DNA from: an uncultured Saprospiraceae bacterium
Lineage (GTDB): Bacteria; Bacteroidota; Bacteroidia; Chitinophagales; Saprospiraceae
Length of the DNA stretch: 43,870 bases
Reading direction: 5' to 3'
Assembly (NCBI GenBank): GCA_937924495.1
Contig: CALDSS010000153.1
Coordinates: forward strand, 1 to 43,870
A program made the position numbers and the translations under genes. Positions 26,019 to 36,254 of the stretch are shown piece after piece. Under the pieces are notes generated by a model. That model made no database searches. It was not told where the DNA came from and worked only from the letters and a program-made list of their open reading frames with translations. The stretch's first letter is position 1. Each line of letters starts with the position of its first letter.

Positions 26019-26035
26019 TTTAAATTTTTTTAATT

Positions 26036-27541
26036 ATGAAAATACATAAATTATTATTTTTCTGCGCAGCAGTGTCTTTGGGTCTTTTTAGTTGCTCTGA
26101 CTTAGACGAGGAATTAAAAGATGCAATTTCCCAAGATATATCTGACAGTAATGTTGATACAGGCCCATTACTTGCGGGCGCTTACAACTCATTGAGATTA
26201 CCGTTTCAAGACCAATCTCGCTTTTGGGCTGCTCAGCAGCACACTTCTGATGAAACCTTAGGGCCAACCAGAGGACCAGACTGGGATGACAACGGTATTT
26301 GGCGTGTACTACATCAACACACTTGGGATGCAGACCACGCATTCCTCAATAGTACGTTCCAAGAATTATTACAATCAGCTTTTTCAGCTGGAAATATTTT
26401 GACTTTCAATCCTGATCCGCAAACAGCTGCAGAGGCAAGATTTATTCGTGCTTTCACAATGTTTTGTGTTGCAGACGGATGGGGACAAGTACCATTCAGA
26501 GAGCCAGGTTCTTCTTTAGATGACGACCCACAGGTTTTTTCAGCAACTCAAACAGCAGATTTTGTCATTGATGAATTGAACGCTATTATCGCTGACCTTC
26601 CTGATGGCCCAACGAATAGAGCAAACAAAGACGCTGCAAGAGTATTGTTGATGAAAACACACCTCAACAAGGGAGTTTGGGCAAATCGTGAAGCACCTTC
26701 ATTTGATCAAGCTGATATGAATGAAGTAATTGCTCAATCAGAAGCAATGGGAGGTACTTATTCTTTGGCGACCAACTTCTTCGATAACTTTGCACCAAAT
26801 AATGATGCAATTTCAACTGAAAACATTTGGACTGGCGAAAATGTAGGAGGTTCAAGTTCTGGGAATGTTCGTTCTCGATGGTATTGTACCATGCATTATG
26901 CGCAAAACCCATCTGGTTGGAATGGATTCACAACCTTGAGTGATTTTTATGACAAATTTGAAGCAGATGATGCAAGAATTGGAACAGACTACCCTGGCGT
27001 AACTGACGTTGGTGGAGTTAGAGCGGGCTTCTTGGTTGGACAACAGTTTGACGGAGACGGAAACGCACTCGAAGATAGACTTGGAAATCCACTTGCATTT
27101 ACACCAGAAGTAGCTCCTACTGAATCTGGAGGAAATCTGGAAGTAACAGGAATACGAGTTGTTAAGTATCCTATCGATTATAATGGTGGTGATAACGCCG
27201 ACAATGATTATGTTTTCTTCAGATATGCTGATGTTCTTTTGATGAGAGCTGAAGCTATGCTTAGAAGTGGTCGGGACGCAGAAGCATTATCGATAGTGAA
27301 TGAAATAAGAACAGCAAGGAATGCCTCTACATTGAGCTCTTTGTCACTTGATGAGCTTTTGGATGAAAGAGGACGCGAGTTATATTGGGAAGGATGGAGA
27401 AGACAAGACCTTATCCGTTTCGGTAAATTCTTAGAGCCATGGCAAGGTAAAAGCGCTTCTGGTTCAGAGCGTTTGTTATTCGCCATTCCAGCAGCTCAGG
27501 TTGCTGTTAATCCAAACTTGGAACAAAATCCTGGATACTAA
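26036..27541 (+). CDS. SusD/RagB-family surface lipoprotein
   Basis: The 501-residue protein has a lipoprotein signal peptide (LLFFCAAVSLGLFSCSD; lipobox cysteine near residue 20). The SusD helical TPR-like fold shows in AEARFIRAFTMFCVADGWGQVPF, VFFRYADVLLMRAEAMLRSG, ALSIVNEIRTARN and the C-terminal LLDERGRELYWEGWRRQDLIRFGKF. It caps the SusC barrel outside the cell and helps bind substrate. It lies 17 bp after susC in one operon, closed by the hairpin at 27567-27601. No carbohydrate-active enzyme follows, unlike classic polysaccharide utilisation loci. Confidence 0.96.
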   Translation: MKIHKLLFFCAAVSLGLFSCSDLDEELKDAISQDISDSNVDTGPLLAGAYNSLRLPFQDQSRFWAAQQHTSDETLGPTRGPDWDDNGIWRVLHQHTWDADHAFLNSTFQELLQSAFSAGNILTFNPDPQTAAEARFIRAFTMFCVADGWGQVPFREPGSSLDDDPQVFSATQTADFVIDELNAIIADLPDGPTNRANKDAARVLLMKTHLNKGVWANREAPSFDQADMNEVIAQSEAMGGTYSLATNFFDNFAPNNDAISTENIWTGENVGGSSSGNVRSRWYCTMHYAQNPSGWNGFTTLSDFYDKFEADDARIGTDYPGVTDVGGVRAGFLVGQQFDGDGNALEDRLGNPLAFTPEVAPTESGGNLEVTGIRVVKYPIDYNGGDNADNDYVFFRYADVLLMRAEAMLRSGRDAEALSIVNEIRTARNASTLSSLSLDELLDERGRELYWEGWRRQDLIRFGKFLEPWQGKSASGSERLLFAIPAAQVAVNPNLEQNPGY

Positions 27542-27566
27542 TCAATATTAGTTTCTTGAAAATATT

Positions 27567-27601
27567 TAGGTCGCTCTTTCATTAGAGCGACCTATTTTTT
27601 T
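27567..27601 (+). terminator. Intrinsic terminator after susD
   Basis: TAGGTCGCTCT and AGAGCGACCTA form an 11-bp stem around a 6-nt loop, followed directly by seven T residues. Confidence 0.92.
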
Positions 27602-27610
27602 GGAAAATAA

Positions 27611-27618
27611 TATCTTTG
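27611..27618 (+). promoter_or_regulatory. Bacteroidota-type -7 element for the FG-GAP lipoprotein operon
   Basis: TATCTTTG matches TAnnTTTG exactly, just after the susD terminator and 28 bp before ATG 27647. This suggests that the lipoprotein genes have their own promoter. Confidence 0.5.
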
Positions 27619-27646
27619 ATGAACAAAAATTGGACAAAAATTCTTG

Positions 27647-30600
27647 ATGAGAAAATTACTTGCATTTTGCTTTTTGACGGTTTGGGGATGTTCATCAGAA
27701 CCAACTCAAATAAAACTATTTGAAAAAATGAGCCCTGAAGTAACGGGTGTCAGTTTTCAAAATAATATCGAACATTCCGAACGATTCAATATTTTTAGTT
27801 ATCGAAATTTCTACAACGGTGGCGGTGTTTCTATCGGAGATATCAATAATGATGGATTAGCAGATATTTACTTTACGGCCAATATGGGCAACAACAAGTT
27901 GTTTCTGAATAAAGGGAATTTAAAATTTGAAGACATCACAAAATCAGCAAATGTTGGAGGAAAAAGAGGTTGGAGCACCGGTGTAGTGATGGCCGATATA
28001 AACGCAGATGGCTGGTTAGATATTTACGTTTGCAATGCTGGATACATTGAAGGAGATGATCCGCAAAATGAATTATTCATAAATAACCGCGATGGCACAT
28101 TTAGTGAAAAAGCTGCGGATTACAATTTAAATGAAAACGGATATACCACGCACACTGCGTTTTTTGATTACGATTTGGACGGAGATTTAGATGCTTACGT
28201 TTTAAATAACAGTTTCATTCCAGTAAATACTTTAAACTATGAAAACAAAAGAAATTTACAAGCAAAGGATTGGCCAGTCAAAGATTTCCTGAAAGGCGGA
28301 GGAGATAAATTGCTAAGAAACGATGGTGGGAAATTTACAGATGTTACACTTGATGCAGGCATTTATTCTTCTTTGGTCGGCTTTGGATTAGGGATCACAG
28401 TAGGCGATATCAATGGAGATCGGCTTCCGGACATGTATGTATCCAATGACTTTTTTGAACGTGACTATTTATACATCAATCAAGGAGACGGCACTTTTTC
28501 AGAAGAAATAAAAGATTGGATAAGTCACCTAAGTCATTCCTCAATGGGAGCAGATATGGCGGATATCAATAATGATGGTTACCCTGAAATTTTCGTCACA
28601 GAAATGCTTCCTGATGATGAATATCGATTGAAGACCACTACCCTTTTTGAGGACATTAAAGTTCACGATTTGAAAGTGGATAGAGATTTTCATCATCAAT
28701 TTATGCAAAACACTTTGCAATTAAATAATCAAAATCAAACCTTTTCTGAAATTGGATTTTACGGTGGTGTCGCGGCATCAGATTGGAGTTGGGGAGCGTT
28801 GATGTTTGATGCGGACAATGATGGATATCGTGATATCTATGTCTGTAATGGCGTTTATCAAGACGTAGTGGATCAAGATTTTATCGACTTTTTTGCCAAT
28901 GACATTATTCAAAAAATGGTAATGACAGGTAAGAAGGAGGAGATGACCGAAATCATCGAAAAAATGCCTTCCAATCCGCAAATCAATAAATTTTTTCATA
29001 ATCAGAAAGACCTAACGTTTGCAGACGCAAGTATTGATTTTGGCTTTGATGAGCCTACCTTCTCTAATGGTGCCGCCTATGGCGATTTAGATAATGATGG
29101 CGATTTAGATTTGGTAATAAATAACTTGAATTCTGAATCAATCATCTACCAAAACAAGACAAACGAAAAAACTGATAATCACTTTCTGAAAATTCAATTG
29201 AAAGGAAGTGCACAAAACACTTTCGCCATTGGCTCTACGATTTTTGCATTTGCTGGAGATGAAATTTTGAGTCAACAAGTTATCACAGCAAGAGGTTTTC
29301 AATCATCAGTGGATGATAAATTTATTATCGGAATGGGCGCCAATACAAAGGTCGATTCTTTGGTTGTGATTTGGCCTCAAAACGAGCATACCATTTTAAA
29401 AAATATTCCTACCGATGCGCTATACACTATTGATTACAATTCAGTTGAAAAAATAAAGAAACCATTTATTTTTAATCAAAAAGAAAAGACTAAAAGCCTC
29501 TTTGAAAAAGTAGCAATGCCTTTTGATAAACATGAGGAAGATGATTTCAATGACTTTTTTGAGGAAGGTTTAATCATCAAAAAACTTTCAAATGAAGGAC
29601 CAAAAGGAGTTTCTGCTGATCTCAACGGAGATGGTTTTGATGACCTGATTATTGGTGGGGCTCGAAACCAGTCTGCTGCAATTTACTTTTCTGATGGTGA
29701 GAATTTTTCAAAAAAAGAAATTCCTGCTTTTGAAAAACATAAAGACTTTGAAGATACCGCTGTAGCCCTTTTTGACAAAGATGGTGATGGGGATTTGGAT
29801 CTTTATTTAGGTTCTGGAGGAAATCACTCCCAACCGATTACTCGACCAATGCAGGATCGACTTTACGAAAATGATGGTGCAGGAAACTTCGAAAAAGCAG
29901 CGCGTTCACTTCCAGCGATTGGTTTCAATACGAGCGTTGTTTTGCCTTTTGATTTGGATGACGATAATGATTTAGATTTATTTGTGGGTTCGCGAAGTAT
30001 GCCAGGCAATTATGGTTTACCAGCCAAAAGTTATTTGTTACAAAATGATGGAAAAGGAAAATTTAAAGATGTGACACGAGCAGTATTTCCACAATTTCAA
30101 AAATCAAAATTGGTTACCGATGCGCATTTGGTTGATGTTGATGGGGACAAAAAACCGGAGTTAGTCGTCACGGGGGAATGGACATATCCTCAAATTTATA
30201 AAATAAAAAATGGAAAATTTTCGGAACTAAAAACAGGTCTTGAGAATGCTCATGGCTGGTGGTACACGATAAATGCAGCCGACATTGATAATGACGGAGA
30301 CTTAGATCTAATTCTGGGAAATAGAGGTGAAAATTTTTATTTCAAGGGGAGCGAGGAAGAACCTGTAAAATTATGGTTAGGAGATTTTGACAAAAATGGA
30401 ACAGTTGAAAAAATCATTACTCAAACCATTGATGGAAAAGACAGAACCGTTGCCCTCAAAAAGGAATTGACCGAACAATTAGTTTTCTTAAAAAAACAAA
30501 ATCTCAAGCATACGGACTTTGCTAAAAAATCCGTTCAAGAACTAATCCCACTTGACCTTCTTAAAAAAGCAATTGTTAGAAAAGGCAATTATTTCAAATC

Positions 30601-30952
30601 ATCAGTAGCCATAAATGATGGTAAAGGACATTTCACCCTAATGCCTTTACCAGCAGAAACTCAATTAAGTTGCGTCTGCGCAATTGATTGTCGCGATTTA
30701 AATGACGATGGTAAAATTGATTTAATTTTAGCCGGGAATGATTTTGGGTTCAAGCCACAATTTTCAAGACTGGATGCATCCAATGGGCACGTATTGATCA
30801 ATAAAGGTGAAGGAAATTTTGAACCAATTAAATCTGACTTCATGGTCAATGGACAAGTTCGCGATTTTGTAAATTACAAAAATCTCAATGGAGAATTTTT
30901 GATTTCGTTAATCAATAATAAGAAACCTGTCGTTCATAAAATTAAAAAATGA
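27647..30952 (+). CDS. FG-GAP/VCBS-repeat and ASPIC/UnbV domain lipoprotein, copy 1
   Basis: The protein from ATG 27647 has 1101 residues (a TTG three bases upstream is less likely). It has a lipoprotein signal with lipobox cysteine at residue 15 (LTVWGCSS). About 13 calcium-loop motifs of the form D-x-[D/N]-x-D-[G]-x-x-D follow in two blocks, for example DINNDGLADIYF and DLDNDGDLDLVI, as in beta-propeller integrin-like domains. Between the blocks (about 515-590) lies an ASPIC/UnbV segment ending in VVIWPQN. It is probably anchored at the cell surface and binds calcium and a ligand. Its stop overlaps the ATG of copy 2 (ATGA). Such proteins often accompany SusC/D pairs; the exact function is unknown. 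Confidence 0.9.
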   Translation: MRKLLAFCFLTVWGCSSEPTQIKLFEKMSPEVTGVSFQNNIEHSERFNIFSYRNFYNGGGVSIGDINNDGLADIYFTANMGNNKLFLNKGNLKFEDITKSANVGGKRGWSTGVVMADINADGWLDIYVCNAGYIEGDDPQNELFINNRDGTFSEKAADYNLNENGYTTHTAFFDYDLDGDLDAYVLNNSFIPVNTLNYENKRNLQAKDWPVKDFLKGGGDKLLRNDGGKFTDVTLDAGIYSSLVGFGLGITVGDINGDRLPDMYVSNDFFERDYLYINQGDGTFSEEIKDWISHLSHSSMGADMADINNDGYPEIFVTEMLPDDEYRLKTTTLFEDIKVHDLKVDRDFHHQFMQNTLQLNNQNQTFSEIGFYGGVAASDWSWGALMFDADNDGYRDIYVCNGVYQDVVDQDFIDFFANDIIQKMVMTGKKEEMTEIIEKMPSNPQINKFFHNQKDLTFADASIDFGFDEPTFSNGAAYGDLDNDGDLDLVINNLNSESIIYQNKTNEKTDNHFLKIQLKGSAQNTFAIGSTIFAFAGDEILSQQVITARGFQSSVDDKFIIGMGANTKVDSLVVIWPQNEHTILKNIPTDALYTIDYNSVEKIKKPFIFNQKEKTKSLFEKVAMPFDKHEEDDFNDFFEEGLIIKKLSNEGPKGVSADLNGDGFDDLIIGGARNQSAAIYFSDGENFSKKEIPAFEKHKDFEDTAVALFDKDGDGDLDLYLGSGGNHSQPITRPMQDRLYENDGAGNFEKAARSLPAIGFNTSVVLPFDLDDDNDLDLFVGSRSMPGNYGLPAKSYLLQNDGKGKFKDVTRAVFPQFQKSKLVTDAHLVDVDGDKKPELVVTGEWTYPQIYKIKNGKFSELKTGLENAHGWWYTINAADIDNDGDLDLILGNRGENFYFKGSEEEPVKLWLGDFDKNGTVEKIITQTIDGKDRTVALKKELTEQLVFLKKQNLKHTDFAKKSVQELIPLDLLKKAIVRKGNYFKSSVAINDGKGHFTLMPLPAETQLSCVCAIDCRDLNDDGKIDLILAGNDFGFKPQFSRLDASNGHVLINKGEGNFEPIKSDFMVNGQVRDFVNYKNLNGEFLISLINNKKPVVHKIKK

Positions 30953-33900
30953 GGAAACAGAAGATGAGATATATTTTAAACTTTGGTTTTCATAAAATAC
31001 TAAGAAGTTTGGGCCAACTCGCGTTGTCCTTTTTATTTCTAATATCAATAAATTTTACAGCTTGCACTTATGAGACTAATTCAGATTTCCCACCAAACAC
31101 ATCTCCAGTTTTTGAATTGTTAAAATCTAATCAAACTGGTTTAAATTTCGATAATAAATTGACTCAATCCAAAGAGTTTAATGTATTCAAATACATGTAT
31201 TTTTTTAATGGTGGAGGCATCGCTGCTGGCGACTTCAACAGAGATGGAATGGTAGATTTATATTTCACCGCCAACATGGAAGACAATAAATTATTCCTAA
31301 ATGAAGGTGAAATGAATTTCAAAGAGGTCACTGAAATTGCTGGCATAAAAGGCATGGAAGGCTGGACAAGTGGTGCCTCAGTGGTAGATATTAATCAAGA
31401 TGGATTGCTCGATATTTATGTCAACCAATTGGGCAATATGGACAGCATCATTTTAGGTAAAAACCAATTGTTCGTTTGTAAAGAAATTGATAAAAATGGA
31501 ATTCCAATTTTCGAAGAAAAAGCGGCTGAGTATGGATTAGACTTGGTTTGTCTTTCTACTCAATCTTTGTTTTTTGATTATGATTTGGATGGCGATTTAG
31601 ATTTCTTTCAGATGAACCATTCGCTCCATGCCAATGGAACCTTTGGACAGAAAAAAACTTTTGAAGGAACTAAGCACCCTCTCTCAGGAGATAGATTGTA
31701 CGAAAACAGAAATGGCAACTTTGTTGAAGTTACGGAAAAAGCAGGAATTAAATCTACCGTAATTGGGTATGGTTTGGGTGTCGTGGCAGGAGATGTAAAT
31801 TTGGATGGATATCCAGATTTATATGTTGCAAATGATTTTCATGAAAATGATTATCTATATATCAATCAAGGTGATGGCACTTTCAAGGAGGATTTAACAA
31901 ATCAAATGCAGCACACCAGCCGTTTCTCAATGGGTGTGGATATGGGCGACATCAATAACGATGGATGGCAGGACATTATCACAATGGACATGCTTCCAGA
32001 TGACCCCTATATTTTAAAAACTTCTTTAGCAGAAGATGGATATGATGTTTTCAATTTCAAATTAAGGTACGGATACAATCATCAGTTTGCACGCAATAAT
32101 CTTCATTTAAATAACGGCAATTCAACTTTTTCGGAGATTGGATTATTTGCTAATACTTATGCGACGGATTGGTCCTGGGCGCCTCTGTTTTTTGATTTTG
32201 ATCAAGATGGATACAAAGACATGTTTATAACAAATGGTATTCCGCGACGGATGAATGATATTGATTACATCAACTTTAGAAAAAGTGATCCGGATGTTGC
32301 TTTCAAAACAAATGTAAACCACATGGAAAGTGAAGAGGACTTACTTATCATTGAAAAAATGCCACAAATCAAATTGCCCAATCCATTGCTCAAAAACCAA
32401 GGTGACTTGACATTTCAAAAAATGAATGCGTTGATAAAAAATGACCTCCCCTCTTACTCCAACGGTTCAGTTTATGCGGATTTGGATAATGATGGTGATT
32501 TAGATATCGTCACCAACAATATCGAAAATCAACCTTTCATTTATAAAAACATTTATGCGTCAAAAGGTAATTTTCTTTCTTTTGATTTGGAAGGAAGCGA
32601 AAAAAACAAACAGGCCATTGGTGCAAAAATCATTATCATAAAAAAAGATGGCAGTCAGATTTCTCATGAAAATTATCCAGTGAGGGGTTATCAATCAAGT
32701 GCGCAAATTCCTATTCATATTGGAGTTGGAAAAGCCTCTGATATTGAAAAGGTATATCTCTTTTGGCCAGACCGAACTTATGAAATTTTAGAAAATTTAG
32801 AACCTAATAAAACTCAAAGTATTAAATGGAAAAGCGGTCTTCCTATTTTTGAATATGAATTAATTAACAATAAAAAATCTTCTTCAATTGCGTTTGAGGA
32901 AATTACAAATGAAACGGGAATAAACTATACCCACAAAGAAAACGCTTACATCGATTTCAATCGGGAAGGATTAATTCCGCAGATGGTTTCAACGGAAGGA
33001 CCTGCACTTGCAGTTGGAGATGTAAATGGAGATGGTCGTAAAGACCTATTTTTTGGTTCTTCAAAAAGAAAAAGGTCAGCACTTTTGATTCAGAATGCAA
33101 ACGGAAAATTTTTAAATCATACCCCAGATTTAATCATTCAAGATAGCACCTTTGAAGATGTAGATGCGGTGTTTGAAGATATTGAAAATGATGGAGATTT
33201 GGATTTAATAATTGCTTCAGGTGGAAATGAATATCGAGGGAGCAGCGAATATTTAAAGCAACGCATTTTTATAAATGATGGTAGTGGAAACTTTACCCAA
33301 AAACAATTTTTTGATGGAGCAAGTATTACGGCTTCTTGTGTCTTACCAACTGATTTTAACGGCGATGGATTAGTCGATTTTTTCTTTGGCGGAAGATCTG
33401 TTCCATGGAAATATGGGGAAGTTCCTAATTCTTATTTATTTGAAAATCTGGGTAATGGTAAGTTTAAAGACGTAATATCCAACAATATACAAACAATTGG
33501 ATTGGTAAAAGATGGAACATGGAAAGATATCGATCAAGATGGAGATACTGATTTAATTTTAGCAAGAGAATGGGCCTCTGTAGTTATCCTAAAAAACGAA
33601 GGATCGAGCTGGACACCCATTGAAGTTTCGAGCCAAAAAGGTTGGTGGAATAGTGTTGCAGCTGATGATTTTGACGGTGATGGTGACATTGATATTCTGG
33701 CCGGAAACCTCGGTCAAAATTCTAAACTAAAACCAACAAAAGAAGAGCCTATAAAAATGTACGTCAATGATTTTGATAACAACAAACAAGTTGAACAAAT
33801 TTTGACTCATTACAAAGAAGGTAAGGAAATTCCATTTGCCACTTATGCAGAATTGACAAAGCAATTAGTGAGTTTGAAAAAGAAATATTTATTTTCAAAG

Positions 33901-34347
33901 GACTTGGCAAAGGCAAGTCTAAACGAGCTTTTCGGCTCAAAAAAATTAAAGGAAGCCACACTTCATGAGGCCAATGAATTCAGAAGTTTCTATTTTGAAA
34001 ATAAAGGAAATTCAACATTTGAGCCTCGACCATTACCAACCGAATTGCAACTTGCCCCTATTGAAGCTTTCTCCATTCATTCAAAAGGAGCAGAAGGAAG
34101 TTCGATTATTGTTGGCGGTAATTTTTATGAACCCAATATTGAAATGGGAAGATATGATGCGAGTTTTGGAAACGTTCTTTCTATTAATAAAGAAGGAAAT
34201 ATGTCTGTTTCTGATTTTGGTGAAACTCCAATTAAAGGACAAATCAGAAGAATTGAAGAAGCAACTATTAATGGAGAGCGCACTTTTATTTTAGCAAGAA
34301 ATGGAGACTCACCAATCATTATTAAAGAATCGAAAAAGATTCAATGA
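30949..34347 (+). CDS. FG-GAP/VCBS-repeat and ASPIC/UnbV domain lipoprotein, copy 2
   Basis: The 1132-residue protein is a clear paralogue of the preceding one. It shares the order of features: lipobox cysteine near residue 40 (SINFTAC), FG-GAP block (DFNRDGMVDLYF, DINQDGLLDIYV and others), ASPIC/UnbV segment ending VYLFWPDRT, a second FG-GAP block and a similar C-terminus with ELTKQLVSLKKK. About 12 calcium-loop motifs are visible. The last, at the position of DLNDDGKIDLIL in copy 1, is degenerate here. It overlaps copy 1 and the glycosyltransferase by 4 nt each, so the three genes are translationally coupled. A second methionine at residue 6 is an alternative start. Confidence 0.9.
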   Translation: MRKQKMRYILNFGFHKILRSLGQLALSFLFLISINFTACTYETNSDFPPNTSPVFELLKSNQTGLNFDNKLTQSKEFNVFKYMYFFNGGGIAAGDFNRDGMVDLYFTANMEDNKLFLNEGEMNFKEVTEIAGIKGMEGWTSGASVVDINQDGLLDIYVNQLGNMDSIILGKNQLFVCKEIDKNGIPIFEEKAAEYGLDLVCLSTQSLFFDYDLDGDLDFFQMNHSLHANGTFGQKKTFEGTKHPLSGDRLYENRNGNFVEVTEKAGIKSTVIGYGLGVVAGDVNLDGYPDLYVANDFHENDYLYINQGDGTFKEDLTNQMQHTSRFSMGVDMGDINNDGWQDIITMDMLPDDPYILKTSLAEDGYDVFNFKLRYGYNHQFARNNLHLNNGNSTFSEIGLFANTYATDWSWAPLFFDFDQDGYKDMFITNGIPRRMNDIDYINFRKSDPDVAFKTNVNHMESEEDLLIIEKMPQIKLPNPLLKNQGDLTFQKMNALIKNDLPSYSNGSVYADLDNDGDLDIVTNNIENQPFIYKNIYASKGNFLSFDLEGSEKNKQAIGAKIIIIKKDGSQISHENYPVRGYQSSAQIPIHIGVGKASDIEKVYLFWPDRTYEILENLEPNKTQSIKWKSGLPIFEYELINNKKSSSIAFEEITNETGINYTHKENAYIDFNREGLIPQMVSTEGPALAVGDVNGDGRKDLFFGSSKRKRSALLIQNANGKFLNHTPDLIIQDSTFEDVDAVFEDIENDGDLDLIIASGGNEYRGSSEYLKQRIFINDGSGNFTQKQFFDGASITASCVLPTDFNGDGLVDFFFGGRSVPWKYGEVPNSYLFENLGNGKFKDVISNNIQTIGLVKDGTWKDIDQDGDTDLILAREWASVVILKNEGSSWTPIEVSSQKGWWNSVAADDFDGDGDIDILAGNLGQNSKLKPTKEEPIKMYVNDFDNNKQVEQILTHYKEGKEIPFATYAELTKQLVSLKKKYLFSKDLAKASLNELFGSKKLKEATLHEANEFRSFYFENKGNSTFEPRPLPTELQLAPIEAFSIHSKGAEGSSIIVGGNFYEPNIEMGRYDASFGNVLSINKEGNMSVSDFGETPIKGQIRRIEEATINGERTFILARNGDSPIIIKESKKIQ

Positions 34348-35600
34348 ACCAATACCTGCAAACAAGAACGATTTTTACCAAACAAATTCACAGCCGAGTT
34401 TCTGAGAATTTGGGCATGGCAGTAGTGATACCTGCATTTGACGAACCGTTTTTGTTATTGAGTTTAATGTCATTGAAAAAATGTGATTTGCCCACTTGTG
34501 ATGTAGAAGTCATCGTTATCATAAATGATTCTGAAAAGACTTCTCCAAAAATCAAATCTCAAAATTTTGAAACTTATAAATTGGCAAAAGAATGGGCAGA
34601 GAAAAATTCTAAACCTCGTTTAAAATTTCACATTTTATATTTTCCTGACCTTAATCCAAAATTTGCTGGCGTTGGGTTTGCTCGAAAAATTGGGATGGAT
34701 GAAGCGTGTTGGCGTTTTGGGAAATTGCGAAATAGAAATGGCCTCATTTTGTGTTTTGACGCAGATAGCAAATGTGAGCTGAATTACTTTGTAGCGATTG
34801 AAAATCATTTTAAAAACCATCCAAAATCACCTGCCTGCAGCATCAATTTTGAGCATCCAACACATGGAGCAGATTTTGACGAAGAAACTTATAAAGCCGT
34901 AATTGATTACGAATTACATCTTCGATATTTTGTGGAGGCACAGCGATGGGCAGGTTTTCCGTTTGCCTTTCAAACGATTGGCTCTTCCATGGCCGTTCGT
35001 GTACATGAGTATCAAAAACAAGGTGGGATGAATCGCCGTCAGGCAGGAGAAGATTTCTATTTTTTACAAAAATTTATTGAACTTGGAAAGTTTACGGAAT
35101 GTAATGAAACCACAGTCATTCCCTCCCCTCGCCCATCTCATCGGGTTCCATTTGGAACCGGAAAAGCAGTAGGCGACATCATCAATTCAAATGGAGTTTA
35201 TGAAACTTATGCTCCCGAAAGTTTTAAAGACTTAAAGATGTTTTTTGAAAAAGTGGATGGACTTTTTCAAATAGATAAAACAGAAATAGAAGACCTTTTA
35301 AAATCACTTCCTGAATCTATCAGCAGTTATCTCCAATCCATTTCTTTTGAAGATAGAGTTATTGAAATTCAAGGAAATGTTTCTAACCAGAAAGCTTTTA
35401 GCAATCGATTATTCAGATGGTTCAACGCTTTTAAGTTGATGAAATTCGTGCATTATTCAAGAGAAAATTTTTATAAGAACGTAACGATTGGAAAAGCCTC
35501 TACCTGGATTTTTGAGGAAAGAGGATGGGATATTCAAAACTCAAATTTGGAATTCCTTAAAGCAATTCGCCAAAAACAAAAAAAAACTTCCGGACAATGA
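34344..35600 (+). CDS. Family 2-type glycosyltransferase
   Basis: The 418-residue protein has the GT-A fold signature: a first strand AVVIPAFDEP, then VEVIVIINDSEK and the metal-binding DxD at Asp139-Asp141 (LCFDADSKCE). The motif GGMNRRQAGEDFYFLQKF resembles the acceptor/ED loop of GT2 enzymes. No membrane segment is obvious, so it is probably cytoplasmic. Its ATG overlaps the stop of the second FG-GAP lipoprotein gene (ATGA). Coupling of a glycosyltransferase to surface lipoproteins is unusual and raises the question of whether it modifies them or a linked glycan, but nothing in the sequence names donor or acceptor. It is followed by a weak hairpin. Confidence 0.85.
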   Translation: MNQYLQTRTIFTKQIHSRVSENLGMAVVIPAFDEPFLLLSLMSLKKCDLPTCDVEVIVIINDSEKTSPKIKSQNFETYKLAKEWAEKNSKPRLKFHILYFPDLNPKFAGVGFARKIGMDEACWRFGKLRNRNGLILCFDADSKCELNYFVAIENHFKNHPKSPACSINFEHPTHGADFDEETYKAVIDYELHLRYFVEAQRWAGFPFAFQTIGSSMAVRVHEYQKQGGMNRRQAGEDFYFLQKFIELGKFTECNETTVIPSPRPSHRVPFGTGKAVGDIINSNGVYETYAPESFKDLKMFFEKVDGLFQIDKTEIEDLLKSLPESISSYLQSISFEDRVIEIQGNVSNQKAFSNRLFRWFNAFKLMKFVHYSRENFYKNVTIGKASTWIFEERGWDIQNSNLEFLKAIRQKQKKTSGQ

Positions 35601-35613
35601 AGCCGAAAGTTTT
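35581..35613 (+). terminator. Weak terminator overlapping the glycosyltransferase stop
   Basis: AAAAACTTCCGG (35581-35592) pairs with CCGAAAGTTTTT (35602-35613), with one mismatch; the stop codon falls in the loop. The T-rich end of the right arm (GTTTTTCG) may serve as the U tract. Confidence 0.55.
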
Positions 35614-35693
35614 TCGAATGTAGTTTGTGGTTTAAATGTGGTGAGTTACACCATTTTTCCTGAATAGGGTTTAGGATTAGGTGAAAACTATAT

Positions 35694-36254
35694 TTATAAA
35701 GTCTGTAGTTGCGGTAGTTGCTGCTTTACTAATTCATACCCTCCAAACAATACTCCACAGTAAAATAAATCTCCAGCAATCGTATTTAAAAAATAAGGAA
35801 GTCCAGCGGCATAACAGGCAAGCAAGCCAGAAAAATCAGCTGCATACAATCCAGTGATATCCATTTGCCATGCTCCAAAATTCGTAACTAAAAAGAACAA
35901 AGCAGATGCAAGTAAACTGGTTCCAACTACATTTTTAAGATTCACTTTTTTCAGCAATCCAGTGCCTAAAAGCGTAATTAGAATAAGGCTTACAAAAACC
36001 CATGGTTGACTAAAAAATTGGAATCCATCGTAATATTGAGCATAAACGACATTATCCAAAATCATACTACTAAACCAAAGAGCAACAAAAGGAATAATAA
36101 ATGCCCAATATTTTTTGGCAAAATAAGCTGCTCCGAAAAGAGCCATGCCAGTAATTGGAGTAAAATTAGGTGGATGTGGTAAAAAACGACTTGCTGCTGC
36201 TAAAGCAATCATGCCAGCCACGATCCCAAATTTCATTGTAATTTTTTTATTCAT
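35694..36254 (-). CDS. DUF6580-like integral membrane protein
   Basis: The 186-residue protein is very hydrophobic with about five or six predicted membrane segments. An N-terminal RFLPHPPNFTPITGMALFGA motif and a C-terminal YFLNTIAGDLFYCGVLFGGYE match my memory of the DUF6580 family. Its size and layout resemble substrate-binding (S) components of ECF vitamin transporters. That likeness is only suggestive: no energising A or T subunits lie nearby and no riboswitch is visible in the ~200 bp upstream. Start ATG 36254; a second methionine at residue 7 is possible. Confidence 0.75.
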   Translation of the reverse strand: MNKKITMKFGIVAGMIALAAASRFLPHPPNFTPITGMALFGAAYFAKKYWAFIIPFVALWFSSMILDNVVYAQYYDGFQFFSQPWVFVSLILITLLGTGLLKKVNLKNVVGTSLLASALFFLVTNFGAWQMDITGLYAADFSGLLACYAAGLPYFLNTIAGDLFYCGVLFGGYELVKQQLPQLQTL

